Assembly (NCBI GenBank): GCA_021324715.1
Contig: JAJPIN010000062.1
Span: forward strand, 1-19,988
Origin: Nitrososphaeria archaeon
Lineage (GTDB): Archaea; Thermoproteota; Nitrososphaeria; Nitrososphaerales; Nitrososphaeraceae
Direction of reading: 5' to 3'
DNA length: 19,988 bases
Position numbers and translations under genes: made by a program
Notes under the pieces: generated by a model
Seen by the model: only the letters and a program-made list of their open reading frames with translations
Databases searched by the model: none
What the model was told of the DNA's origin: nothing
Part shown: in pieces, positions 7,034 through 14,454 of the stretch
How positions within the stretch are numbered: the first letter of the stretch is position 1
How the letters are laid out: every line of letters starts with the position of its first letter

Positions 7034-7710
7034 CTCTTGCGATCTATGCTTTTGCTGTTGCCCTTGTATCGTTGGGTATTGTAGCATTAGAATCGATAAT
7101 GGATTCACATGAAGCACTTGCATCTAATGAAAAATGCAATGCTGATGCCATAGATTCATCGTTATGTGTATTAGGAATACCTGACCTCGATTTAAAGGAT
7201 AATGTTTTCTCAAAGGTGTATGCTGATCCCGTCTCAAACCTATTATTGACATATAAAGATCAGGTGCATGGATTTGAATTCGATTATCCCGTGCACTGGG
7301 ATCAAATCATAGGAAACAATACAAACAATACGGGAGTTGCCTTCGACCTGAATAATTTAACTACTAGCGGACCCTCTGGTGTGGCTGTTTATACTGAAAG
7401 GTTCCAAGAGAATAAGACTCTGAAACAATATCTGAATGATTTTATCCATGCCGAGTATTGTTGCGTTGATAATCAATCCTTGAAGTTTAACGAAAGCAAA
7501 CTAGGTGGTATACACTCAATGAGTGCTTCTTGGAATCATGTCAACGACAGTAAGAATATAATTGGAAAGAATTGGCTGAATTTTGCAATAAAAGACGGAG
7601 TTGTCTACCAAATTTATTACCATACTCCTACTGAACAATCTTTTGACAAGTTCCTTCCAGAAGTAAAAAGTATAGTTAGTTCGTTCAAGTTATCTGATGT
7701 CAAAGAATAA
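7015..7710 (+). CDS. Exported or membrane-anchored PsbP-like protein
   Basis: A 231-residue protein with one N-terminal hydrophobic helix (about residues 8-28) and no clear cleavage site, so probably anchored and facing outside. From about 80 on, YKDQVHGFEFDYPVHWDQI is the opening of the PsbP/MOG1-like fold common in archaeal surface proteins, ending in VKSIVSSFK near 217-225. Many N-X-[ST] sequons fit an external, glycosylated domain. Cysteines C41/C51 and C149/C150 could form disulfides. The function is unknown in archaea; this family has no photosynthetic role there. The start codon lies in the second copy of a 13-bp duplication, with an out-of-frame ATG just upstream. A T-run follows at 7769. 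Confidence 0.7.
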   Translation: MRLTYETLAIYAFAVALVSLGIVALESIMDSHEALASNEKCNADAIDSSLCVLGIPDLDLKDNVFSKVYADPVSNLLLTYKDQVHGFEFDYPVHWDQIIGNNTNNTGVAFDLNNLTTSGPSGVAVYTERFQENKTLKQYLNDFIHAEYCCVDNQSLKFNESKLGGIHSMSASWNHVNDSKNIIGKNWLNFAIKDGVVYQIYYHTPTEQSFDKFLPEVKSIVSSFKLSDVKE

Positions 7711-7768
7711 AATTCAGGTGTGGTAAACTGCAGAAGACAGGGCATCATTGAGCATAGTTCATATTCTC

Positions 7769-7775
7769 TTTTTTT
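7769..7775 (+). terminator. T-run terminator candidate
   Basis: Seven T in a row about 60 bp after the stop of the PsbP-like gene. Archaeal RNA polymerase can terminate at U-rich tracts without a hairpin. The tract is short for this purpose. Confidence 0.3.
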
Positions 7776-7973
7776 AAGACCAGCCGCAAGTACAAAACGG
7801 GTTCTAAAATCGTAACGCTATCATTATGAGTTCCACCGAACCCGAATTATTGTTATCAAAAGCAGTAAGGCTAAAGAAGATTTAAAATTTAATCCAAATA
7901 TTAATTACAAATAATGCCATTTCAGGGCTAAAATACAGAGCTTATATAGTTACGTCCCTTACTAATTAGACCG

Positions 7974-8330
7974 ATGTCTAAAATTCAGGTCAGTGCCAAG
8001 ATGAAAATCAACCCAGGTATGCTGGACGAATTCAAGCAACAGGCAACCAAATGTATTTCCACAGTAAAGGAGAAGGATCCAGGAACGTTGCAGTATGATT
8101 GGTTTATTAGTACTAATAAGACTGAGTGTGAAATTCGTGAGACGTATGAGAGTTCTGACGTATTCCTAGTACATATATCCAATCTTCGTGAACCATTGCG
8201 GATACTTTTTGAAAAATTTGCTTCAGATCACTCGGTAGCAATTTACGGTGAGCCTTCCACAGAAGTGTTAGAAAATGCAAAAGCTAGGAGAATTGAGGTA
8301 AAAGTATTTTCATTCTTGAAAGGACTGTAA
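7974..8330 (+). CDS. ABM-fold monooxygenase-like protein
   Basis: A 118-residue protein of the antibiotic biosynthesis monooxygenase (ABM) fold, a small ferredoxin-like dimer. The pattern is typical: KMKINPGMLDEFKQQA at 9-24, then EKDPGTLQYDWFIS and the ETYESSDVFLVHI strand-helix, then a helix ending in FEKFASDH. Family members include cofactor-free oxygenases, heme-degrading enzymes and isomerases; this one cannot be assigned further. Extra residues after about 95 are charged. A TATA-like TTATATAG (7942-7949) lies 28 bp before ATG 7974, fitting a leaderless transcript. It is a single gene with no operon partner. Confidence 0.82.
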   Translation: MSKIQVSAKMKINPGMLDEFKQQATKCISTVKEKDPGTLQYDWFISTNKTECEIRETYESSDVFLVHISNLREPLRILFEKFASDHSVAIYGEPSTEVLENAKARRIEVKVFSFLKGL

Positions 8331-8690
8331 ATCAAATGAACGGCTAATGACATTATTTCATTGCATACATCCCTGATTAATCTCGCTACATATCATTTTT
8401 CGAGTTGCAAAATAGAGTGAATTCTGTCCCTCATCCACCGAGCCTGAATTCAGTAATTATAATTAGTAACGTAGGTTAAAAGTTGAATAATGCTGGCGGC
8501 AATTTTCCTACAAAAGAAGAAATTAGAAAAATTACTGGGACGTAACATAAAGTCAGATGATTGGAAAAACAATTTGCAAGATAACAAAATCATGTAACAT
8601 CATTGTTCTTCGTATTAATCCGTCAATTCTTTCACTATATGTCATAATAAGAGTTAAAAGCTAGGAATCTACAGAGTTTACAATTCCACC
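8331..8690. other. Intergenic region with possible tiny ORF
   Basis: 360 bp before the first hydrolase. It contains a 17-bp block at 8434-8450 similar to 7832-7848, a TGAATTCAGT element followed by a TATA-like AATTATAATTA (8447-8466), and a possible 35-codon frame (8490-8597). No other gene is supported; 8598-8690 probably holds the hydrolase promoter. Confidence 0.4.
8490..8597 (+). CDS. Possible 35-aa ORF, unrecognised
   Basis: ATG 8490 opens 35 codons (starting MLAAIFLQKKKLEKLLGR and ending DNKIM) and is about 28 bp after a TATA-like tract (about 8456-8466). A second frame starting at TTG 8483 over the same DNA reads LNNAGGNFPTKEEIRKITGT and looks just as protein-like. The site may therefore be a frameshifted remnant rather than a live gene. 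No family is recognised. Confidence 0.2.
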   Translation: MLAAIFLQKKKLEKLLGRNIKSDDWKNNLQDNKIM

Positions 8691-9692
8691 TTGAAATCAA
8701 AATGGTTCATGAGATTGACTGGAATTCAACCCGTTACTTTCAGATACATTGTGATTTCGTATGTATTGATAATAGCTTTAATTTCATTGTTAACATTGAC
8801 TAATTTAGTTGCAGCAAAAAGCGCATACGCTCAAACAGATTTTACTACAAATAATAGCAGTAATGAAATCTATTCACCTTTAATAAATAACGTCGCATTG
8901 AAAAAAGTTCATGTTGGGGATATCGATGTAGCCTATAAAATAATCGGGAAAGGTAAGCCGTTGATACTCATAGCTGGAAGTGGAGCTAGCATGGATATGT
9001 GGGATCCCCAGCTATTGAAACAATTATCGGTAAACCATACCGTGATAATCTTCGATAGTAGAGGGAAAGGTCAGACATCAGTTGGGACTGTTAAAAATAT
9101 GACTATGTACCAATTTGCTAATGATACTGCAGGTTTAATAGATGCATTAAAAATCAAGGAACCTGTTGATGTACTTGGAGCATCCTTCGGTGGATTCATC
9201 GCGCAAGAGCTTGTACTCTCGCATCCCAATAAAGTGGATAATCTTATACTTTATGCATCGGCTTGTAGCGGTAAGATTGCTGTTCCCTCACGTCCTGCTC
9301 CCTTTGCATCGACACCTATTGCCCAAGCAAGAATAGTTGCGGACATGATCTTTCCAGAGAAGTGGAAGAAAGAACATCCTAATTATCTTAGTTATATGCC
9401 TCTTGTGCCGGTCCCCAGCCTGGCTGGTATTCAAGTTGAGGGTCAAGCTATCAACAGTTGGAAAGGAAGTTGCGACAGGGTATCTAACATAAACAAGCCC
9501 ACACTAGTTATACTTGGGACAGAGGATGTAATTGTTCCTCCTCCATATTCTCTGCCACTAGCAGAAAAAATCCCAGGGGCATGGTTGGTGCAAATTAATG
9601 GAGGCGGACATGGACTGATGTATCAATATCCTGAGAAGTTAAGTAGAATAATCCTCACATTCTTGGAAATAGTTAATAATATGCAAATGTAG
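8691..9692 (+). CDS. Exported alpha/beta hydrolase
   Basis: A secreted serine hydrolase of the alpha/beta fold; the substrate is unknown (an ester, lactone or epoxide is possible). A signal peptide covers about residues 1-47: a charged start, a hydrophobic core near 19-41, then AKSAYAQ as the likely cleavage site. The core runs from about 70: oxyanion region LILIAGSGAS (91-100), FDSRGKGQT (121-129), nucleophile elbow GASFGG with Ser165, Asp279 in GTEDVIVPP and His307 in GGGHGL, a complete triad. The start is either TTG 8691 or in-frame ATG 8709; both keep the signal. It shares roughly half its residues with the next gene, from a tandem duplication. Confidence 0.85.
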   Translation: MKSKWFMRLTGIQPVTFRYIVISYVLIIALISLLTLTNLVAAKSAYAQTDFTTNNSSNEIYSPLINNVALKKVHVGDIDVAYKIIGKGKPLILIAGSGASMDMWDPQLLKQLSVNHTVIIFDSRGKGQTSVGTVKNMTMYQFANDTAGLIDALKIKEPVDVLGASFGGFIAQELVLSHPNKVDNLILYASACSGKIAVPSRPAPFASTPIAQARIVADMIFPEKWKKEHPNYLSYMPLVPVPSLAGIQVEGQAINSWKGSCDRVSNINKPTLVILGTEDVIVPPPYSLPLAEKIPGAWLVQINGGGHGLMYQYPEKLSRIILTFLEIVNNMQM

Positions 9693-9794
9693 TGGATGCC
9701 AACTTCTGGTAAATAGTTGGGCATAAAAGGAATAACGTTGATGCAGCCTTGAGAATGAAAAAGCCGTTTTACTATTCCGTAATCTGTATTAATA

Positions 9795-10733
9795 ATGATT
9801 TTAGTCGTATTTGCTTTTGTATCAATGGTCAATAACTTATTAGCTTATATAAATTCAACAATAAAAAATTTAACTATGATACCGTCGAATGCGTCATCAT
9901 TTTCATTAGATAACATACAAACCAAGAAGGTTCGAGTAGGCGACATAGACATAGCATATAAGGTATTTGGTAAAGGTAAACCCTTGTTACTCATCCCAGG
10001 TTTTTCAGCAACAATGTATGTATGGGATCCCGTTATGTTAGACAAGTTATCTTCAAAGCATACAATAATCGTTTTTGATAACCGTGGAATTGGCAAAACT
10101 ACTGTTGGTACTAAAACATGGACTATAGAACAATTTGCTAATGATACCGCTGGTTTGATAGATGCATTAGGAATTAAAAAGCCTATTGATGTACTTGGGT
10201 TATCATGGGGTGGATATGTTGCACAGGAACTCACTTTAATGCACCCACAAAAAGTATGTAAACTCATACTATATGGATCTGATTGTGGTGGAAAAGCAAC
10301 TATACTTTCCCCCCAAATAAGTCCTGAAGTTGGTAGGAGTGTAGAATCTGGAAATGAAAGCGTTGACACATTTATTTCAATGTTCTTTCCTAAGGAATGG
10401 TTAAATGACAAAGGAAATGCAGCATATGTGCAAAAGGTTTTTTCAGCAATGACGCCATCATTTAACTCTACTCCTAAAGAGAATATTCAACACCAAGCAG
10501 AAACGACTTATAGTTGGAATGGCAGCTGCGACAGATTGTCAAACATTACTCAAACCACTTTAGTTATAGTTGGAACCGATGATATAGTTAGACCCCCTGC
10601 AAATTCAATAATACTAGCACAAAAAATACCAGGAGCATGGCTTGTTCAAATAAAGGGTGGAGGTCATGGTCTTATGTCTCAATATCCACAGCAATTTACC
10701 GCAGTTTTGGAAACATTTCTTTCAGTAAGTTAA
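9795..10733 (+). CDS. Alpha/beta hydrolase paralogue with disrupted signal peptide
   Basis: Paralogue of the preceding gene across its whole catalytic domain: PGFSATMYVWDP (68-79), FDNRGIGKT (94-102), the elbow GLSWGG with Ser137, Asp263 in GTDDIVRPP and His291 in GGGHGL. The triad is intact. From ATG 9795 the protein starts directly with a hydrophobic stretch (MILVVFAFVSMV) and has no basic residues before it. An out-of-frame ATG at 9755 encodes MKKPFYYSV and lies about 29 bp after a TATA-like CATAAAAG (9722-9729). This suggests the original start is 9755 and a one-base indel separates it from the rest. If 9795 is the only usable start, export is probably impaired. Confidence 0.8.
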   Translation: MILVVFAFVSMVNNLLAYINSTIKNLTMIPSNASSFSLDNIQTKKVRVGDIDIAYKVFGKGKPLLLIPGFSATMYVWDPVMLDKLSSKHTIIVFDNRGIGKTTVGTKTWTIEQFANDTAGLIDALGIKKPIDVLGLSWGGYVAQELTLMHPQKVCKLILYGSDCGGKATILSPQISPEVGRSVESGNESVDTFISMFFPKEWLNDKGNAAYVQKVFSAMTPSFNSTPKENIQHQAETTYSWNGSCDRLSNITQTTLVIVGTDDIVRPPANSIILAQKIPGAWLVQIKGGGHGLMSQYPQQFTAVLETFLSVS

Positions 10734-10852
10734 CGACCAGGTGAAAAATCCTGATTGACTAAAGGTTGATCAACTGGAGCCAATTATCAAGGACTGCCAG
10801 CCCGTAATTTCCGGTTGACATCTTACAAAATAGATTTGTTTAGATGTTGTGC

Positions 10853-10872
10853 GGTGTATGCCAGTGCACACC
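10853..10872 (+). promoter_or_regulatory. Dyad-like element before the tiny zinc-ribbon gene
   Basis: The site has GGTGT and ACACC ends around a CAGTGCA core, and matches the complementary strand of the 4207-4227 palindrome with a few changes and a 2-bp shortening. The CAGTG centre (10864) is 52 bp before ATG 10916, with TATA-like tracts (10878-10883 or 10890-10899) in between. Confidence 0.45.
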
Positions 10873-10915
10873 AACTCTTTATACTTCTTGGTATATCATT
10901 TACATACGAGGGAAA

Positions 10916-11074
10916 ATGACCCAAGAAATCCAGAACAAGTCCGATGAATGCGTTTGCGTTTGGTGCTGGCATACTAAAGAATTCCATTTTACTGACAAGG
11001 ACGGCTATGAATTTTGTAAAAAGTGTAAGTGCCATACTTTTGTTGGACATACAACTGAAGTTTTTGAATGCTAA
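10916..11074 (+). CDS. 52-aa zinc-ribbon protein
   Basis: A tiny protein with two knuckles: C14-X2-C17 in CVWCWHT and C34-X2-C37 in CKKCKCH, about 17 residues apart, as in rubredoxin-like or zinc-ribbon folds. Extra Cys12, Cys39 and Cys52 and several His are also present. A longer frame from 10844 adds 24 residues, but it would take in the dyad element and TATA-like DNA, so ATG 10916 is preferred. The gene converges with the carboxyltransferase, 29 bp apart. No family is recognised; its upstream element links it to the stress genes of this window. Confidence 0.6.
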   Translation: MTQEIQNKSDECVCVWCWHTKEFHFTDKDGYEFCKKCKCHTFVGHTTEVFEC

Positions 11075-11103
11075 CATCTCCAGAACGAAATTCTAGAAGC
11101 CTC

Positions 11104-12636
11104 CTAAACAGGAATATTACCGTGCTTCCTATGTGGTCTGTTCACCCTTTTTTTATAAATGGATTTGAGTGAGGATATTAACCTTGGCCGTGTTTGTTTT
11201 GGTTCTATGACGTCATCAATATATCCGAGTGATGCTGCGACGTAAGGATTAGAGAATTTAGTTCTGTAGTCATCACCTAATTTAGCTCTTTTCTTGTCCG
11301 GATTCGCTGATTCTGATATTTCCTTTTTAAAGATTATATTACATGCCGCTTCATGGCCCATAACGGCAATTTCGGCATTAGGCCACGCAAAGTTGTAATC
11401 AGCGCCTATGTGTTTGCTATTCAATACGCAATAAGCCCCACCATATGCTTTTCGAATTATGATACTAAATTTAGGAACTGTAGCTTCAGAAAAAGCGTAT
11501 AGAAGTTTTGCTCCATGTCTTATTATTCCGCCCCATTCTTGAGACGTTCCAGGTAGAAAACCGGGAACATCGACAAATGCAATTAGAGGCATATTAAAAC
11601 AGTCACAAAATCTAACAAATCGCGCAGCTTTATCACAAGAATCAATATCAAGAACACCTGCAAGAACCTGAGGATTGTTCGCTACTATGCCAACAGGGTT
11701 ACCATTTAGTCTTGCTAATCCAATTATAATGTTCTTTGCCCAGTGTCTCTGCACCTCAAGAAAATCACGATTATCAACTATTTTCCTGATAAGTTCGTGC
11801 ATATCGTAGGGCTTTTGTGGGCTAGAAGGTAGGATTGAATTTAATTCTTGATCCTGTCTATTTGGATCGTCTTCAGATTCTATGCAGGGTGGATTTTCAA
11901 GATTATTTGATGGAAAAAAAGAAAGCAACTTGCGAAGAAGTGTAAAGCAATCTTGTTCGTCTTCTGCAACAAAATGTGCAACACCACTCTTTTCATTGTG
12001 TATACTAGCCCCCCCGAGTGCGTTAAAGTCTACCTGTTCTTTAGTTACTTCCCTTACTACGTCTGGTCCGGTAATAAACATGTATGCCGACTTGGTCATA
12101 ATGATAAAGTCAGTTATTGCAGGAGAGTAAACGGCCCCTCCGGCACAAGGGCCCGCGATGACTGAAATCTGAGGTATTACTCCCGATGCCTGCACATTCC
12201 TATGGAAAATTTCAGCGTATCCTGCAAGGCTCCTGACTCCTTCTTGAATACGAGCTCCTCCAGAATCATTGATCCCAATAATGGGCGTACCCTGTTTCAT
12301 CGCAAGATCCATTATCTTGCAAACTTTTGAGGCAAATGCTAGACCCAAAGAACCTCCAAGTACTGTAAAATCATGGAGGAACGAGTAAACTAATCTACCA
12401 TCAATCAGACCATAGCCAGTGATTACTCCATCCCCGAGATTCTTTTTATTTTCTAACCCAAATTCGTTACAATCGTGAACTACGAAAGGATCAATCTCAA
12501 CGAATGTTCCAGCATCAAAAATTGCATTGGCTCTCTCAAAGGCCGTCAATTTGCCCTTTTTTCGTTGTTGATCTTGTTTTTCCTTGCCGCCTCCTAAAAT
12601 ATGTGCCATTCTTTTTTTATCAAGCTCAGAGCTCAT
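11104..12636 (-). CDS. pccB: Acyl-CoA carboxylase carboxyltransferase (beta) subunit
   Basis: Moves the carboxyl group from carboxybiotin to acetyl- or propionyl-CoA. At 510 residues with the fused crotonase-like N and C halves it is the PccB type. N half: DSGGARIQEGVRSLAGY (124-140) and the oxyanion loop GPCAGGAVYSP (162-172). C half: VDVPGFLPGTSQEWGG (355-370) and RKAYGGAYCVLNSKH (395-409). In the Streptomyces enzymes the residue after GGAY sets the substrate (Asp422 in PccB, Ile420 in AccB); here it is Cys403, so the preference cannot be read off. It completes the AccC and BCCP encoded at 594-2513. The CoA-transferase stops 163 bp upstream on the same strand, with a dyad between (12725-12737), so a separate promoter is likely. 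Confidence 0.93.
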   Translation of the reverse strand: MSSELDKKRMAHILGGGKEKQDQQRKKGKLTAFERANAIFDAGTFVEIDPFVVHDCNEFGLENKKNLGDGVITGYGLIDGRLVYSFLHDFTVLGGSLGLAFASKVCKIMDLAMKQGTPIIGINDSGGARIQEGVRSLAGYAEIFHRNVQASGVIPQISVIAGPCAGGAVYSPAITDFIIMTKSAYMFITGPDVVREVTKEQVDFNALGGASIHNEKSGVAHFVAEDEQDCFTLLRKLLSFFPSNNLENPPCIESEDDPNRQDQELNSILPSSPQKPYDMHELIRKIVDNRDFLEVQRHWAKNIIIGLARLNGNPVGIVANNPQVLAGVLDIDSCDKAARFVRFCDCFNMPLIAFVDVPGFLPGTSQEWGGIIRHGAKLLYAFSEATVPKFSIIIRKAYGGAYCVLNSKHIGADYNFAWPNAEIAVMGHEAACNIIFKKEISESANPDKKRAKLGDDYRTKFSNPYVAASLGYIDDVIEPKQTRPRLISSLKSIYKKRVNRPHRKHGNIPV

Positions 12637-12724
12637 AATTCCAAAATTGAGGATGAATACTAATAGGTTTTTTGACGGTACTTGCCAAAATAGAAATACG
12701 AAATGTTAAACTCCATGAGATTTG

Positions 12725-12737
12725 GTGTGTAACACAC
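12725..12737 (-). promoter_or_regulatory. GTGTGT-A-ACACAC palindrome upstream of pccB
   Basis: A perfect 13-bp palindrome, 95 bp before the carboxyltransferase start, in the gap after the CoA-transferase. Its flanks (TTTGGTGT before, ACACTTG after) are the same as those of the palindrome at 4207-4227, while the inner bases differ. A regulator site is possible; no T-run follows, so it is a poor terminator. Confidence 0.35.
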
Positions 12738-12798
12738 TTGAGCAGTTACCTAGTCAGCAAGAACCCAGAATTTGATGTATTAATCTCATCTGTAAAGA

Positions 12799-14427
12799 CT
12801 ATACAATGTCGTCTCTCAATCCTATTTTCCCTTCTTTGAAAAGTCTATCGTCCATCTGTTTCAGTGAAGAACTTATAGTTGGACTGAATTCCATCTTAGC
12901 CAGTATATCTTTGTCAATATCAACACCAGGTGAAATCTCTTCCAGACTTAAGCCTTTCTCAGTCAATCTGAAAACAGCTCGTTCTGTTATGTAGAGAATT
13001 TCTTTTTCATATTTTATAGCCTGAGGCCCACTAAAAATAACCTTATACACTTTATCGACAAATTTTGGAGAACCATCATGAATGATTGATAATTTGTTGT
13101 TTACAACGTCGATTTTTTTTTGGCCAGCTGTAAAGGCGCCTGCAAAGTATGTTTTAGGCGCTCCCCCAGCAATTACTGGAAATCCCCCTGGTCCGAAAAT
13201 CCTATCGGATAATATTGAAGGATTAACATTTCCGACTCTATCAACTTGAAGAAAACCTAGGGATGCAATATCTATTATACCTCCCTCAAAATTAGAGAAC
13301 ATATCTGGAATGGTTGATAGTGCAAATGGGCTTATAACCTGACCAAAATTTGTTCCAGCTAACGCGATACCGCCCCAAGGACCAGATTCAATCGTTGTAA
13401 TAATGTACTCCATTAAATTCTCTTCTGCCGCCACAGATGATACCAAAGCTGGAATTCCTATTCCCAAATTCACTAGAACAGGAGAGCCCTTTTCCTTGAA
13501 TAGCTTGATAAGTTCTGTTAGAATTCTCCTAGCTATAACCTTTTCATATTGAACTATTGGTTTTTTCATAATCTCCTTGACTAATTTTTCTGTTATCGGC
13601 GGTACCATTCTATAGGAAATACGTGGATCATATTCAATAGTTCCAGACTGCCAGTGATATTCTCGTGGTGAAATAATAACGTAATCTATGAGCGGGCCAG
13701 GAACATCAACGTCTCGAGGGTTAATAGTGAAAGACCTTGTTAACCATCTCGTCTGAGCAATAACAGTTCCTTGATTTGGTCTAGCCTTTGTTGCTTGAGC
13801 AATACCAAGAACAGTACCTCTGATGCCTTCATCCTCCATCGATAGATTACCATTTTCATCTGCTGTGGTTCCTCTGACCAAAGCGTAGTCGGGTTTAGGT
13901 GCTCTGTACAGAAGGTATTCCTCATTCTCAATATTTATTACGCTAATTTTGCACGACATCTTTTTGCTTGCGGCTGGATTTAGGGCTCCACCCTCATTTC
14001 TTGGATCCAAGAAAGTATCGATTCCTATTTTTGTTATTAACCCGGGCCTTCCGGAAGCTACTTCTCTAAACCAATAGGCAGTAATACCTATTGGCCAACC
14101 GTAAAATTCAATTCTGTCGTCGGTAACAAGTTTTTGAAGCCATGGTGAAAAACCCAGAAAAGGCATTAGAATTCCTCGTAGAAAACGCTGATTTTCATCT
14201 TTGTAAATTGTTTCAGCGATTAAGTCAAGAGCTCTGTGAGGCGTTGCAGGCAGTGCGTCTGAGATTATAAATATATTCTTTGGATGTCCGAATTCATTGT
14301 AGCGTCTGTAAAGTTCTGAAATAAGATACTCTGGAGTAGTGGCTAAATTAAAGCCAGAGATTGCAACCACACAATTGTCTCTAATTTGTGAAAAAACAGA
14401 AAGTGGATCACAGATCTTGTTCATCAT
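12799..14427 (-). CDS. Fused class I CoA-transferase (3-oxoacid/acetate type)
   Basis: Transfers CoA between an acyl-CoA and a free acid. The 542 residues hold both halves of the family in one chain: an alpha-like half (about 1-250, with PKNIFIISDALPATPHRA near 49-66 and GTTADENGNLSMEDE near 186-200) and a beta-like half (about 295-520, starting RRILTELIKLF). The catalytic glutamate is Glu347 in TTIESGPWGGI, followed by the FEGGIIDIASLGFLQVD segment. Length and layout are like E. coli YdiF. Substrate could be acetate, propionate or a 3-oxoacid. The start is one of two adjacent ATGs (14427 or 14424). It begins 27 bp after the stop of the winged-helix/CBS gene, so the two form an operon. Confidence 0.88.
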   Translation of the reverse strand: MMNKICDPLSVFSQIRDNCVVAISGFNLATTPEYLISELYRRYNEFGHPKNIFIISDALPATPHRALDLIAETIYKDENQRFLRGILMPFLGFSPWLQKLVTDDRIEFYGWPIGITAYWFREVASGRPGLITKIGIDTFLDPRNEGGALNPAASKKMSCKISVINIENEEYLLYRAPKPDYALVRGTTADENGNLSMEDEGIRGTVLGIAQATKARPNQGTVIAQTRWLTRSFTINPRDVDVPGPLIDYVIISPREYHWQSGTIEYDPRISYRMVPPITEKLVKEIMKKPIVQYEKVIARRILTELIKLFKEKGSPVLVNLGIGIPALVSSVAAEENLMEYIITTIESGPWGGIALAGTNFGQVISPFALSTIPDMFSNFEGGIIDIASLGFLQVDRVGNVNPSILSDRIFGPGGFPVIAGGAPKTYFAGAFTAGQKKIDVVNNKLSIIHDGSPKFVDKVYKVIFSGPQAIKYEKEILYITERAVFRLTEKGLSLEEISPGVDIDKDILAKMEFSPTISSSLKQMDDRLFKEGKIGLRDDIV

Positions 14428-14454
14428 TGATTTCTCAGGCCTGATTTACTTGAC

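Noticed and set aside
9845..10411. 188-residue open frame on the minus strand
   Set aside because: It is antisense to the second alpha/beta hydrolase, whose catalytic triad and paralogue are clear. No family features are seen in the antisense product.
10764..10773. GTTGATCAAC palindrome
   Set aside because: It is short, 143 bp from the next start and unlike the other dyads, so it is expected by chance.
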